64,000 nt of DNA, taken from assembly GCA_964344935.1 (NCBI GenBank), contig CAYFPL010000010.1, positions 1-64,000 on the forward strand, written 5' to 3'. Below, piece after piece: positions 45,585 through 54,367 of the stretch. The notes under the pieces are model-generated. The model was not told the DNA's origin and did not search any database. It worked only from the letters and a program-made list of their open reading frames with translations. A program made the position numbers and the translations under genes. Position 1 is the first letter of the stretch; each line of letters begins with the position of its first letter. This DNA comes from GCA-2731375 sp964344935 (GTDB taxonomy: Bacteria > Pseudomonadota > Alphaproteobacteria > GCA-2731375).

Positions 45585-46451
45585 CTAAACGCGATACCAG
45601 TGTTCGACAGACTGGCCGATCATGCTTCGATCTGGAGAGGCTTCCAGTTCCGCCAGGGCGGCGGCCGTGTCCGTTGGCGATGCGGTGATGTCGCGTGTTG
45701 GAACCGTAAGGTCATAGACTGAGCCCTGGGCGGGATAGAGCGTGTCTACTGTCAGGATGCTGTAGTTGCGATGCTGCAGCAGGTGCTCGAACAGGCGGCC
45801 ATAGACTCCAGGGTCATAGGCCGCGCCCGCCGCGGCTCCAACCTCGCCCACCAGATCCAGCTCGATGGCGGCGGCCCGGGCGTCCTGCCAGAGTTGCTGC
45901 AGCACGTTGATGGGCGCATCGCGGCTTTCGTGTTCATGTTTGGGATTGGCGATGGAGGCCTGGCGCATTTCTTCGATCCGCGCCCGCACCTGGCTTGAGG
46001 GCACGGGGACGAAAAAGACCGCCCCCTCGCCACCGAGGAGTTCTTCCGCCTCGTCATCCTGTTTCTGCACCAGCTCGATGAACCGATTGCCGATCAGGGG
46101 CACTTCGCCGATCACCAGGTGTTCGTCTGCGGGATGAGCGTCATGCCAGCGTCGCACTGCGCCCCGTGCCCAAAGGCCCGTGGCCTTGCGGATGAAGGGA
46201 TGGGTGAAGCCGTCGGTCTCGGGATACTTCGCCAGCATTTCGGCGCTCTCGAAAGGCGCCCGGGCGATATCCCATTGCAACAGGTGGATTTGCCGCCCGG
46301 CCTGTGCCGCCATCAGCGCCTGTTGCTGCAGAAACAGCGATTTGCCCACCCCCGGCAGGCCCGCAAAGATGATCAGCCGTTTGGTTTTCGCCGCACGGGC
46401 CATCTCCGCCCCGACAGGGGTGTCGGCCGGTATGACAACGGCATCATTCAT
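45585..46451 (-). CDS. P-loop protein coupled to an Acs-type ligase, unknown function
   Basis: A 288-residue protein with Walker A GLPGVGKS (31-38) near the N terminus and a hydrophobic strand before it (RLIIFA). The segment HLVIGEVPLIGNRFIE may hold the second acidic site. Rest of the protein is mixed helix/strand with no transmembrane segment. I do not recognise a family. Its start overlaps the stop of the AMP-ligase gene by 4 bases, so translation is coupled; it may regulate or modify that enzyme or act on the same substrate. It could be a kinase on the evidence of the P-loop only. Confidence 0.65.
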   Translation of the reverse strand: MNDAVVIPADTPVGAEMARAAKTKRLIIFAGLPGVGKSLFLQQQALMAAQAGRQIHLLQWDIARAPFESAEMLAKYPETDGFTHPFIRKATGLWARGAVRRWHDAHPADEHLVIGEVPLIGNRFIELVQKQDDEAEELLGGEGAVFFVPVPSSQVRARIEEMRQASIANPKHEHESRDAPINVLQQLWQDARAAAIELDLVGEVGAAAGAAYDPGVYGRLFEHLLQHRNYSILTVDTLYPAQGSVYDLTVPTRDITASPTDTAAALAELEASPDRSMIGQSVEHWYRV

Positions 46452-48394
46452 CCCCGCCCCGCCGCCTCTGCCACGTGATCGACGGCCTCTGGATTGACAA
46501 GGGCGGTAAGATCGCCCGGGTTCTGGCCCAATACCGCCGCCTTTACCACCCGGCGCATGATCTTCATGTTCCGGGTTTTCGGCAGATCGGGGACGAACAG
46601 AACATCCTTGGGGCGGAAGGCATGGCCCAGGCCGGCGGCCACCGCCTCGCGCACCTGGTTCGCGGTCCCTTCATCCGCCGCCACACCGGGGGCGGGGATG
46701 CAGACACACATCACCGACTGGCCGGCCCGGGGATCGGGCAGGCCGATGGCAGCGGCCTCGGTAATCAGGCCCGAGGCCATGACCAGGCCCTCGATCTCCG
46801 CCGGGCCCGTGCGCTTGCCGCCGATCTTCAAGGTATCGTCGGAGCGGCCGTGTACGTACCACAACCCGTCCTTGTCACGGCTGGCCCAGTCGCCATGGCG
46901 CCAGATATTGGGGTAGGTGTCCCAGTAAGTTTCCAGATAGCGTTCCGGGTCCTGCCACAAACCGCGCGTCAGGCCGATCGAGGGCGCGCGCAGGACCAAT
47001 TCGCCCACTTCGCCGATGCCCACGGGCTGACCCGCATCGTCCAGGATATCCGCCTCCATGCCGGGGATGGAGCCGCCGAAGCAACAGGGCTTGAGGGGGT
47101 GGGCAAATGTGCTGACCAGGATGCCGCCGCCGATCTCGGTGCCACCCGTCCAGTTGAACAGGGGCGCCTTGCGGCCGCAGACATGTTCAAAGCACCAGTT
47201 CCAGGCCTCGTCGGTCCAGGGTTCACCGGTGGAGGCGACCACGTGCAGGCCGCTCAGGTCCCATTTTTGGATATCGTCGGTGCCGGCCCGCATCAGGCCC
47301 CGAATGGTGGTGGGCGCGACGCCGAGGAAACTGACCTGGTGCTGTTCCGTGAGCCGCCACATACGGTCGGGCTCCGGGTAGTCCGGCGTGCCTTCGCACA
47401 GCACCATGGTGGCGCCGGCCAGGGTACAGACCGTGGTGATCATGGGTCCCACCACCCAGCCGAAATCGCTGATCCACATCATCCGGTCTTCCGGTTTCAG
47501 GTCCATGCAGACGAGCAGATCGAAACCGATCTTGACCACGAAGCCCACATGGCTCAACAGGGTGCCCTTGGGCTTGCCCGTGGTGCCGGAGGTATAGACC
47601 AACAGCAAAGGGTGTTCAGCATCGACGATGGCGGCGGGCACCTCGTCGGGCTGGCCAGCGACAATCTCTGCCCAGTCGTGATCGCGGCCATCCTGCCAGT
47701 CCAGGGGTTCGTCGTTGCTGCGCAGGACGATTTGATGGCGCACGGTGGGCACGGTCGCAAGCGCCTCATCCATTACCGGCTTCATGGGGATGACGCGGCC
47801 CCGGCGGTGGGTATGATCGATGGTGATGGCGGCAGTGGCGCCTGCATCGTTCAGCCGGGTCGCGATGGCCTCCCGCCCGAAGCCGGAAAACAAAGGCACG
47901 GCAATGGCGCCGATGCGGGCGGTGGCGAAAAACGCGGCGACCACCTCCGGCACCATGGGCATATAGATGCCGATCTTGTCATCGGTGCCCAGGCCCAGGT
48001 CTTGTAACGCGGCTGCCAGGCGGCAGGTCTGCCGGTCCAGTTCCCGATAGCTCCATGTACGGATGCTGCCGTCCTCGGCCTCGAAGCGCACCGCATCCTT
48101 GTCATAGGTAGGCGTGCCCCGGTGCTTGTCCAGAAGGGAGAGTGTGGCGTTGGTGGTGCCGCCCAGGCACCATTTGGCCCAGGCCGGGCCTTTAGAAACG
48201 TCGCGCACCTGGTCATAGGGACGTTCGAAGACGAAGCCCATATATTGGATGGTCTGGTCCCAGAACCAGTCCGGATCGGCGCCCGCCTTGGCGAGGAGGT
48301 CGTCATAGTCGGAAGCGCCGAGGGTCTCGATAAAGTTCTGGATATTGCTTGCCGCCAGGGCCTCTTCATCCGCCCGCCAGACTATGTCGCTCAT
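46448..48394 (-). CDS. Acetyl-CoA synthetase-like AMP-dependent ligase
   Basis: A 648-residue adenylate-forming enzyme with an ACAS_N-like N terminus. It activates a carboxylic acid to acyl-AMP and then acyl-CoA. The P-loop is VYTSGTTGKPKG (about residues 268-279); the hinge region with YVHGRSDDTLKIGGKR and a C-terminal Lys (PKTRNMKIMRR) complete the active sites. It fits the Acs/acetoacetate-CoA ligase group, but the acid is not certain. The start has GAGGAGAA upstream. It is divergent from the LLM monooxygenase cluster and coupled with the P-loop gene. Confidence 0.88.
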   Translation of the reverse strand: MSDIVWRADEEALAASNIQNFIETLGASDYDDLLAKAGADPDWFWDQTIQYMGFVFERPYDQVRDVSKGPAWAKWCLGGTTNATLSLLDKHRGTPTYDKDAVRFEAEDGSIRTWSYRELDRQTCRLAAALQDLGLGTDDKIGIYMPMVPEVVAAFFATARIGAIAVPLFSGFGREAIATRLNDAGATAAITIDHTHRRGRVIPMKPVMDEALATVPTVRHQIVLRSNDEPLDWQDGRDHDWAEIVAGQPDEVPAAIVDAEHPLLLVYTSGTTGKPKGTLLSHVGFVVKIGFDLLVCMDLKPEDRMMWISDFGWVVGPMITTVCTLAGATMVLCEGTPDYPEPDRMWRLTEQHQVSFLGVAPTTIRGLMRAGTDDIQKWDLSGLHVVASTGEPWTDEAWNWCFEHVCGRKAPLFNWTGGTEIGGGILVSTFAHPLKPCCFGGSIPGMEADILDDAGQPVGIGEVGELVLRAPSIGLTRGLWQDPERYLETYWDTYPNIWRHGDWASRDKDGLWYVHGRSDDTLKIGGKRTGPAEIEGLVMASGLITEAAAIGLPDPRAGQSVMCVCIPAPGVAADEGTANQVREAVAAGLGHAFRPKDVLFVPDLPKTRNMKIMRRVVKAAVLGQNPGDLTALVNPEAVDHVAEAAGRG

Positions 48395-48516
48395 ATGACG
48401 TTCTCCTCAAACTTTGTCCTGAAGATAGCGCGGCCCCCGCCGGGGATGGAAGTGAAAGGGGAATGGCCTATGATAGGATGCAATAGAACAAAAACGGCTC
48501 GGAGGGGTTATCGGCG

Positions 48517-49689
48517 ATGAAAGATCTAGGTTTTGGTATTTTCCTCGCACCATTCCATCCCGTGGAAGAGGATCCCACGGCGGCGCTGGATCGGGACATG
48601 GCGCTGTTGGAACATCTGGACCGCCTGGGCTATGACGAGGCCTGGATCGGTGAACATCATTCGGGCGGTTATGAGATCATTGCTGCGCCGGAAGTCTTCA
48701 TTGCCGCCGCGGCGGAGCGGACCAAGCATATCCGGCTTGGCACCGGCGTCTCCTCATTGCCCTATCATCACCCCTTTACCAATGCCGGGCGCATGATACA
48801 GCTCGACCATATGACCAAGGGCCGGGTGATGTTCGGTGTCGGCCCCGGTGCCCTGGTGGGCGATGCTTTCCGCATGGGCATCGATCCCGACAATCAGCGG
48901 CGCATGATGAACGAGGCCCTGGATGCCATCGTCGCCCTGTTGGACGGCGAGCAGGTGAGCATGAAGACCGACTGGTTCGAGCTGCGCGAAGCGCAGATGC
49001 AATTGCCCTGCTATACCCGGCCGCGCATGGAGATGGCGGTGGCCTGCGCTCGTTCTCCGGCGGGCGCCCTGGCCTCGGGCCGGCACGGATTAGGCATGTT
49101 GTCCATCGGTGGCACCTCTGACGAGGCCCTGGCCCATCACGCGAACAACTGGCGCATGTGCGAACAAGCCGCCGCCGAGGCCGGGCAAACCGTCACACGG
49201 GCAAAATGGCGCATCGTCACCCTGGCCCATGTGGCCCGCAGCCGGGAGCAGGCAAAAAAGAATGTGGAATTCGGCCTGGACGCCTGGGCCCAGTATTTCC
49301 GCGATATCGCTACCTTTCCCATCGTCCCGCCCGAGATCGACAATGCCTATGAATACCTGACGGAAAATTCCATGGCGGTGATCGGCGATCCGGACGATGC
49401 CATACGCCATATCGAAAAGCTGCAGAAAGGCTCGGGCGGCTTCGGCACCTATCTGGAACTGGCCCACAACTGGGCTGATTTCGACGCCACGTGCGAACAT
49501 TACGAACTGATGGCCCGTTATGTGGTGCCGTACTTCAACAAGAAGAACGATTTGCGCCGGGCGTCATACGACTACAGCCATGCCAACCGCGAGGTCTTTG
49601 TCGGTGCTGCTCAGGCAGCGGTGGAAAAGGAGATCGAGCGCCAGGCGGAAAAGGAAGCGGGCCAAGTCGCTCAGGCGGGTGATGACTAA
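48517..49689 (+). CDS. LLM-class flavin-dependent monooxygenase
   Basis: A 390-residue luciferase-like TIM-barrel enzyme. Family signs are DRLGYDEAWIGEHH, RLGTGVSSLPYHHPF, GRVMFGVGPGALVGDAFRMG and the tail region GFGTYLELAHNWADF. It resembles limonene 1,2-monooxygenase-type members, and needs reduced FMN from a separate reductase that is not in the cluster. It is the first gene of the putative catabolic operon. GGAGGGG stands about 10 bases before the ATG. Confidence 0.85.
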   Translation: MKDLGFGIFLAPFHPVEEDPTAALDRDMALLEHLDRLGYDEAWIGEHHSGGYEIIAAPEVFIAAAAERTKHIRLGTGVSSLPYHHPFTNAGRMIQLDHMTKGRVMFGVGPGALVGDAFRMGIDPDNQRRMMNEALDAIVALLDGEQVSMKTDWFELREAQMQLPCYTRPRMEMAVACARSPAGALASGRHGLGMLSIGGTSDEALAHHANNWRMCEQAAAEAGQTVTRAKWRIVTLAHVARSREQAKKNVEFGLDAWAQYFRDIATFPIVPPEIDNAYEYLTENSMAVIGDPDDAIRHIEKLQKGSGGFGTYLELAHNWADFDATCEHYELMARYVVPYFNKKNDLRRASYDYSHANREVFVGAAQAAVEKEIERQAEKEAGQVAQAGDD

Positions 49690-49722
49690 CCCGAAGACGC
49701 TGGCCGAACGAGGCTGTGCCCA

Positions 49723-50949
49723 ATGACGGATGTGGCACAAATCTGGCCGCACAACGGCCTCACCCAGGTTCCCTATGCGGTTTATGAGGACGAAGAGGTC
49801 TACCAGCGGGAGCGGGAGCGGCTGTTTCAGGGGCCCACCTGGAACATTCTGGGTCTGGAATGCGAGGTGGCTGAGCCCGGTGACTACAAGACCACTTTTT
49901 TAGGGGATATTCCTGTGGTCGTTGTGCGCGGTAAGGACGGTGTCGTCCGCGCCTTTGAGAACCGCTGCGCCCATCGCGGCGCCCTTCTGTGTCTGGAGCG
50001 CTTTGGCAATGCCAAGGCGTTTACCTGCGTTTATCACGCCTGGTCCTATGACCATGACGGCAATCTGGTGGGCGTTGCCTTCCAGAACGGCGTCGGGGGC
50101 AAAGGCGGCATGCCGGAAGGCTTTCGGCGTGAGGAGCACGGCCTGCGCAAGGTCAAGATCTCGATCCTGGCCGGCCTGATCTTCGGCAGTTTCGATCCGG
50201 ATGTCCCGGATCTGGAGGACTACCTCGGCCCGGATATCGTTGCCCGCATCCACCGGGTGCTGCCGCGCCCGCCAAAGGTGTTGGGCTATTACACTCAAAC
50301 CCTGCGCAACAACTGGAAGCTCTATGCCGAGAACGTGCGCGATCCCTATCACGCCTCGATCCTGCATCTGTTCTTCACCACCTTCAGGGTCAACCGCCTG
50401 AGCCAGAAGGGCGGCATCATCGTTTCCGAGAACGGCGGCCATCATGTGAGCTATTCCAAGCTGGACCCGAATGCGGGCGATCAGGACTACGACGAAGCCA
50501 AGCTGCGCGCCGATAGCGACTTCGGATTGAAGGAGCCGGGCCTCTTGGGTGGGCGGGATGAATTCAACGACGGCATCACCCTGCAGATCCTTTCGGTGTT
50601 TCCCAACCTGGTGATGCAACAGGTGCGCAACAATCTGGTGGTGCGCCAGATTGTCCCCCGAGGTGTGGACAAGGCCGATGTGGTCTGGACCAACTATGGC
50701 TTCGACGATGATGACGAGGAATTGGCAAATCTGCGTTTGATGCAAGCCAACTTCATCGGCCCGGCGGGTTATATCTCCATGGAGGACGGCGCGGTGGGCA
50801 ACTTCATCCAGCGCGCCCTACCCGGCACCAAGGATGAAACATCCGTTGTTCTGATGGGCGGCCACGATGCCGCCTCCCAGGAAAGCCGGGCCACGGAAAC
50901 CTCGATCCGGGGCTTTTGGAAGGCCTATCGCGACCTGATGGACATTTGA
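49723..50949 (+). CDS. Rieske aromatic-ring-hydroxylating dioxygenase, alpha subunit
   Basis: A 408-residue catalytic subunit. The Rieske 2Fe-2S centre uses C82, H84, C102 and H105 (RCAHRG and CVYHAW). The mononuclear iron site has D207, H210 and H215 in ENVRDPYHASILH, with Asn/Asp nearby as in this family. It adds oxygen to an aromatic ring or demethylates, taking electrons from a ferredoxin/reductase not seen nearby. The beta subunit gene overlaps it by one base. Length and motifs resemble the salicylate/anthranilate-type group. Confidence 0.9.
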   Translation: MTDVAQIWPHNGLTQVPYAVYEDEEVYQRERERLFQGPTWNILGLECEVAEPGDYKTTFLGDIPVVVVRGKDGVVRAFENRCAHRGALLCLERFGNAKAFTCVYHAWSYDHDGNLVGVAFQNGVGGKGGMPEGFRREEHGLRKVKISILAGLIFGSFDPDVPDLEDYLGPDIVARIHRVLPRPPKVLGYYTQTLRNNWKLYAENVRDPYHASILHLFFTTFRVNRLSQKGGIIVSENGGHHVSYSKLDPNAGDQDYDEAKLRADSDFGLKEPGLLGGRDEFNDGITLQILSVFPNLVMQQVRNNLVVRQIVPRGVDKADVVWTNYGFDDDDEELANLRLMQANFIGPAGYISMEDGAVGNFIQRALPGTKDETSVVLMGGHDAASQESRATETSIRGFWKAYRDLMDI

Positions 50950-51425
50950 TGACCGGGTCCAGTGAAAGCCTTGCCATGGCCACGGCCCTGCTGGCCGACT
51001 ATGCCCATTGCATCGACAGCGACGAGTTGGAGCGCTGGCCTGAGTTCTTCACCGAGACGGCCCATTACCGCATCACAACCGCCTTCAACCATGACCGGGG
51101 CCTGCCCGTCGGCATCATCGATGCCCACAACCGTAATATGCTGGAAGACCGGGTGGCGGCCCTGCGCCGGGCCAACATCTACGAACCGCAGCGTTACCGC
51201 CATATAATTTCCGTCGTGCGGATCACCGGCCAGGACGGCGGGCTTGTGCGGGCCGAGGCCGGCTTCATTGTGGTGCGTACCATGATCGACGGCAGCCAGG
51301 ATCTGTTCCTCAGCGGCCGCTATCTGGACGCCATCGATCCATCCGGCACCCGGCCGCTGTTCGCCGACAAACTGGTGGTCCTGGACAGCGACAAGATCGA
51401 TACCCTTTTGGCCATTCCACTTTAA
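50949..51425 (+). CDS. Ring-hydroxylating dioxygenase, beta subunit
   Basis: A 158-residue small subunit of the cystatin-like fold. The opening LLADYAHCIDSDELERWPEFF is typical of the beta subunits. Its ATG (50949) overlaps the alpha subunit stop in TGATG, so the two are made in equal amounts. It is structural and helps determine the substrate range. The GST gene follows 12 bases later. Confidence 0.87.
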   Translation: MTGSSESLAMATALLADYAHCIDSDELERWPEFFTETAHYRITTAFNHDRGLPVGIIDAHNRNMLEDRVAALRRANIYEPQRYRHIISVVRITGQDGGLVRAEAGFIVVRTMIDGSQDLFLSGRYLDAIDPSGTRPLFADKLVVLDSDKIDTLLAIPL

Positions 51426-51437
51426 GGTTGTTCTAGC

Positions 51438-52301
51438 ATGGTGCAGTTGCTCGACAGCGATATCCGCAGCCGCGAGGTGCTGGACTGGAAGGGTTTGCAT
51501 ATCTTCCATGCGCCTATGTCGTCCTGTTCGCAAAAGCTGCGCATCTTCCTCAATCTCAAAGGTATCGAATGGCAAGGGCACGAATTGGACCTGGCCGCCA
51601 ACGAAAGCTATTCGGAATGGTTCCTCGGGCTCAATCCGCGCGGCCTTGTGCCCGTTATGGTTTGGGACGGCAACGTGCATATCGAAAGCAACGATATCCT
51701 GGCCCTGCTTGAGGACCGATTTCCGGAACCGTGCCTGTTCCCGCCCCAACATCGGGACGAGATCGAAACCTTGCTCCAGTTCGAGGACGAACTGCACCTG
51801 GACTTGCGCACCCTGAGTTTCCGCTTTGTCTTCGGCCGTACCGGCTCCAACAAATCGCCGGAGATCCTGGAACGATATCTGGGAGGCGATCGTACGGTGG
51901 CTGGGGCCCATGACGACCCGGAACGGGCGCACCAGGTGGAATTTTACGAGCGGCTGGCAGCGGAAGGGATCACGGATGGGGCGGCCCAGGCATCGGCCGG
52001 TAGGTTCCGCTCCGCCTTCGACGACCTGGAAAGCCGTCTGTCGCACGGCCCCTATTTCCTGGGCGCAGACCTAAGTGTCATGGACATTGCCTGGTTCGTC
52101 TACGCCAGCCGCCTGAATTTCGGCGGCTACCCGTTTGAGCGCCTGCATCCAAGGGTGCATGATTGGCGCCAAAAATTGGCGGAAGACGACAGCTTCGCCC
52201 AGGAGGTTGAGCCCCCGGCACCTGTCACGGACGCCATCGCCCGCAATCACGCCGCCTGGACCGCCACCCGCACCATGCTGGCGGACGTTGCCGGCTTCTG
52301 A
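51438..52301 (+). CDS. Glutathione S-transferase family protein in the catabolic cluster
   Basis: A 287-residue GST-like protein, longer than average. The N-terminal thioredoxin fold carries a possible active-site Ser or Cys in APMSSCSQKLRIF (28-31), a cis-Pro segment GLVPVM, and IESNDILALL for the glutathione contact. The helical C-terminal domain has DLSVMDIAWF. In aromatic pathways such enzymes may isomerise ring-cleavage products (maleylpyruvate isomerase type) or cleave ether or halogen bonds. It lies between the oxygenase and dehydrogenase genes. Confidence 0.82.
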   Translation: MVQLLDSDIRSREVLDWKGLHIFHAPMSSCSQKLRIFLNLKGIEWQGHELDLAANESYSEWFLGLNPRGLVPVMVWDGNVHIESNDILALLEDRFPEPCLFPPQHRDEIETLLQFEDELHLDLRTLSFRFVFGRTGSNKSPEILERYLGGDRTVAGAHDDPERAHQVEFYERLAAEGITDGAAQASAGRFRSAFDDLESRLSHGPYFLGADLSVMDIAWFVYASRLNFGGYPFERLHPRVHDWRQKLAEDDSFAQEVEPPAPVTDAIARNHAAWTATRTMLADVAGF

Positions 52302-52333
52302 ATAACGAAAAGAAAACCAAGGGAGGGCGCCCC

Positions 52334-53299
52334 ATGGCCCCGAAAATCGTCTTCGTCACCCAGTTTCCCGCCGCCGCGGATTCGGCGCGGGAATTGGCGC
52401 CCAAGGGCTTTGAACTGGTCATCGCCGACAGCCGGGCCAGCGATTTCACCGAACACATGGCCGAGGCTGAATATCTGGTCGGATTTGTCGACATGCTGGT
52501 GGACGAGGTGCTGTTCCTTGCAGCACCAAATTTGCGTTTAATCCAGTTGCTCAGCGCCGGATATGACCGCGCCGATATCGAGGCGGCGCGGAAAGCCGGC
52601 GTGCCCATTTCCAACAATGGCGGGGCCAACTCGGTGGCGGTTTCGGAACATGCCGTCATGTTGATGCTCGCCGTCTCCCGCCAATTGGTGGTTCAGCACC
52701 GGAATGTGGCTGCGGGCAACTGGCGCGGCAATGACGTACCGAAACTTTATGAACTGCGCGGCAAGACCCTGGGCATCGTTGGCCTGGGCACCATCGGCAC
52801 CAAGACGGCGCGCCTGGCCCTCGCCTTCGGTATGAATGTGATCTACTACGACATCGCGCGCCTGACGGAGGCGGAGGAGGACGACCTGGGCGTCCGTTTC
52901 CGTCTGCTGAGGGAACTGCTAGCAGAAAGCGATCTGGTCAGCCTGCATGTGCCCCTGAACCAGAGCACCCATCACTTGATCGGGCGCGAGGAACTGGCGG
53001 AGATGAAGCCCGAGGCGATCATGATCAACACCGCCCGCGGCCCGGTGATCGACGAGGTGGCCCTGTACGAGGCACTGTCGTCGGGCCGCCTGGCCGCCGC
53101 CGGCCTTGATGTCTTTGACCAGGAGCCGCCCGAGGCCGAGAACCCCTTGCTTGCCTTAGACAACGTCATCCTTTCCGCCCACATGGCCGGCCCCACCCAG
53201 GAAAGCAATGTTGCCCGGGTACGCAATGCCTTCGACAATGTGCAGCGGGTGGCCCGGGGGGAAGGGCCACTTTGGGTCATTCCGGAATTGGACGCCTAA
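52334..53299 (+). CDS. NAD-dependent D-2-hydroxyacid dehydrogenase
   Basis: A 321-residue dehydrogenase. The nucleotide-binding motif is GIVGLGTIGTKTARLA, and the catalytic Arg, Glu and His lie in NTARGPVID, DVFDQEPPE and LSAHMAGPT. It oxidises or reduces a 2-hydroxy/2-oxo acid; this would fit metabolism of a ring-cleavage fragment. GGGAGGG lies 7 bases before the ATG. Confidence 0.9.
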   Translation: MAPKIVFVTQFPAAADSARELAPKGFELVIADSRASDFTEHMAEAEYLVGFVDMLVDEVLFLAAPNLRLIQLLSAGYDRADIEAARKAGVPISNNGGANSVAVSEHAVMLMLAVSRQLVVQHRNVAAGNWRGNDVPKLYELRGKTLGIVGLGTIGTKTARLALAFGMNVIYYDIARLTEAEEDDLGVRFRLLRELLAESDLVSLHVPLNQSTHHLIGREELAEMKPEAIMINTARGPVIDEVALYEALSSGRLAAAGLDVFDQEPPEAENPLLALDNVILSAHMAGPTQESNVARVRNAFDNVQRVARGEGPLWVIPELDA

Positions 53300-53353
53300 T
53301 GGGCGGCCTGATAGCATGAGATGATCAAGAAAACCCCGCTAGGGAACCAGGCG

Positions 53354-53956
53354 ATGACCGACAAGAGATCCGAAACCGTGGCCGCCCCGAAAAAGGCCGT
53401 TGCGCCCAGCGGCTTGAACCATCTGGTGCTTAATGTCCGGGATTTAGAGGAATCCCACCATTTCTGGTGTGATCTCATGGGCTTCAAGCAGGTTGGCGAG
53501 CTGAAGGCTGGACCGGACCGGCCCAATCCGCCGAGAATGCGCTTCTATAGCGCCGATCATGACGGCAAGGACCATCACCACGACATCGCTTTGGTCGAGA
53601 ACAAGGAACTGCCGCCACCGCCCGAGAAATTCAAGATGTTCGGCAATGCCTGCGCCGTCAATCATATCGCCATAACCCTCCCTGACCGGGAAGCCTGGCT
53701 GGCGCAATTGGCCTTTTTGCAAAGCAAGGGGGTGAAGTTCGGCCGCCGGGTGGACCACGGCATGACCCACAGCCTCTATATCTCCGACCCCAATGGCTAT
53801 GGCGTGGAACTGGTCTATGATCTGCCGCGGGAGGTCTGGGAAGGTGACATCGACGGCGCCCTGAACTGGGTCCGTTCCCTGCCCACGGAAGGCCCGGAGG
53901 CTCTGGTGGACGAGACCGAGGACAATCCCGTCTTCACGGCCGCCGGCGATGATTGA
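53354..53956 (+). CDS. VOC family (glyoxalase/extradiol dioxygenase) protein
   Basis: A 200-residue vicinal-oxygen-chelate protein with two beta-alpha-beta modules. Candidate metal ligands are His23 (LNHLVLNVRDLEES), a His in AVNHIAI and Glu in GYGVELVYD. This may be an extradiol ring-cleavage dioxygenase or a glyoxalase/isomerase. I chose ATG 53354, with AGGGA 8 bases upstream; ATG 53321 in frame is an alternative that adds 11 residues. Confidence 0.82.
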   Translation: MTDKRSETVAAPKKAVAPSGLNHLVLNVRDLEESHHFWCDLMGFKQVGELKAGPDRPNPPRMRFYSADHDGKDHHHDIALVENKELPPPPEKFKMFGNACAVNHIAITLPDREAWLAQLAFLQSKGVKFGRRVDHGMTHSLYISDPNGYGVELVYDLPREVWEGDIDGALNWVRSLPTEGPEALVDETEDNPVFTAAGDD

Positions 53957-53958
53957 GT

Positions 53959-54348
53959 ATGACCGGCCGCAAGAGCATCGAAATACCCGGCTTCAAGCAC
54001 GGCAATCCCATACCCGGTGCCAGCCGTATCGGCAATATCATGATGTCCAGCGTCATCGCCGGCCGGGACCCTGAAACGGGTGAAATGCCCGAGGATCTTG
54101 CCGGCCAGATCGCCAATGTTTTCCGCCATATGGGGGCAGCCGTGGAGGCTGCCGGCGGCAGTCCGGACGACATCATCAAAGTATCGTTCTGGGTGGGCGA
54201 TCCAAGCACGGGGCGGGCCGCCCTGAACGATGAATGGGTCAGGATGTTCCCGGACGAAGACGCCCGCCCGGCGCGCCACACCCTGGCCCTCGATGGCGGC
54301 GGGCCGCGCCTTGTCACCTGTGAATTCACCGCCGTGTTGGACGACTAG
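53959..54348 (+). CDS. RidA/YjgF family protein
   Basis: A 129-residue RidA-like protein. The pattern GFKHGNPIPGASRIGNIMMSSVIAG, a VEAAGGSPDDIIKVSFWV helix and ARPARHTL carry the conserved Arg for binding 2-iminoacids. RidA relatives hydrolyse enamines or imines, and one branch is 2-aminomuconate deaminase. In an oxygenase cluster this hints at a nitrogen-bearing intermediate. The start follows the VOC stop by 2 bases; TTG 53953 in frame is also possible. Confidence 0.85.
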   Translation: MTGRKSIEIPGFKHGNPIPGASRIGNIMMSSVIAGRDPETGEMPEDLAGQIANVFRHMGAAVEAAGGSPDDIIKVSFWVGDPSTGRAALNDEWVRMFPDEDARPARHTLALDGGGPRLVTCEFTAVLDD

Positions 54349-54367
54349 AAACCAGGACTGAAGAAGA

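Noticed and set aside
46475..48007. Long plus-strand frame of about 510 codons opposite the Acs-type ligase
   Set aside because: It is antisense to a gene with clear adenylate-forming motifs; its sequence is low-complexity and Gly/His/Ala-rich, typical of high-GC antisense.
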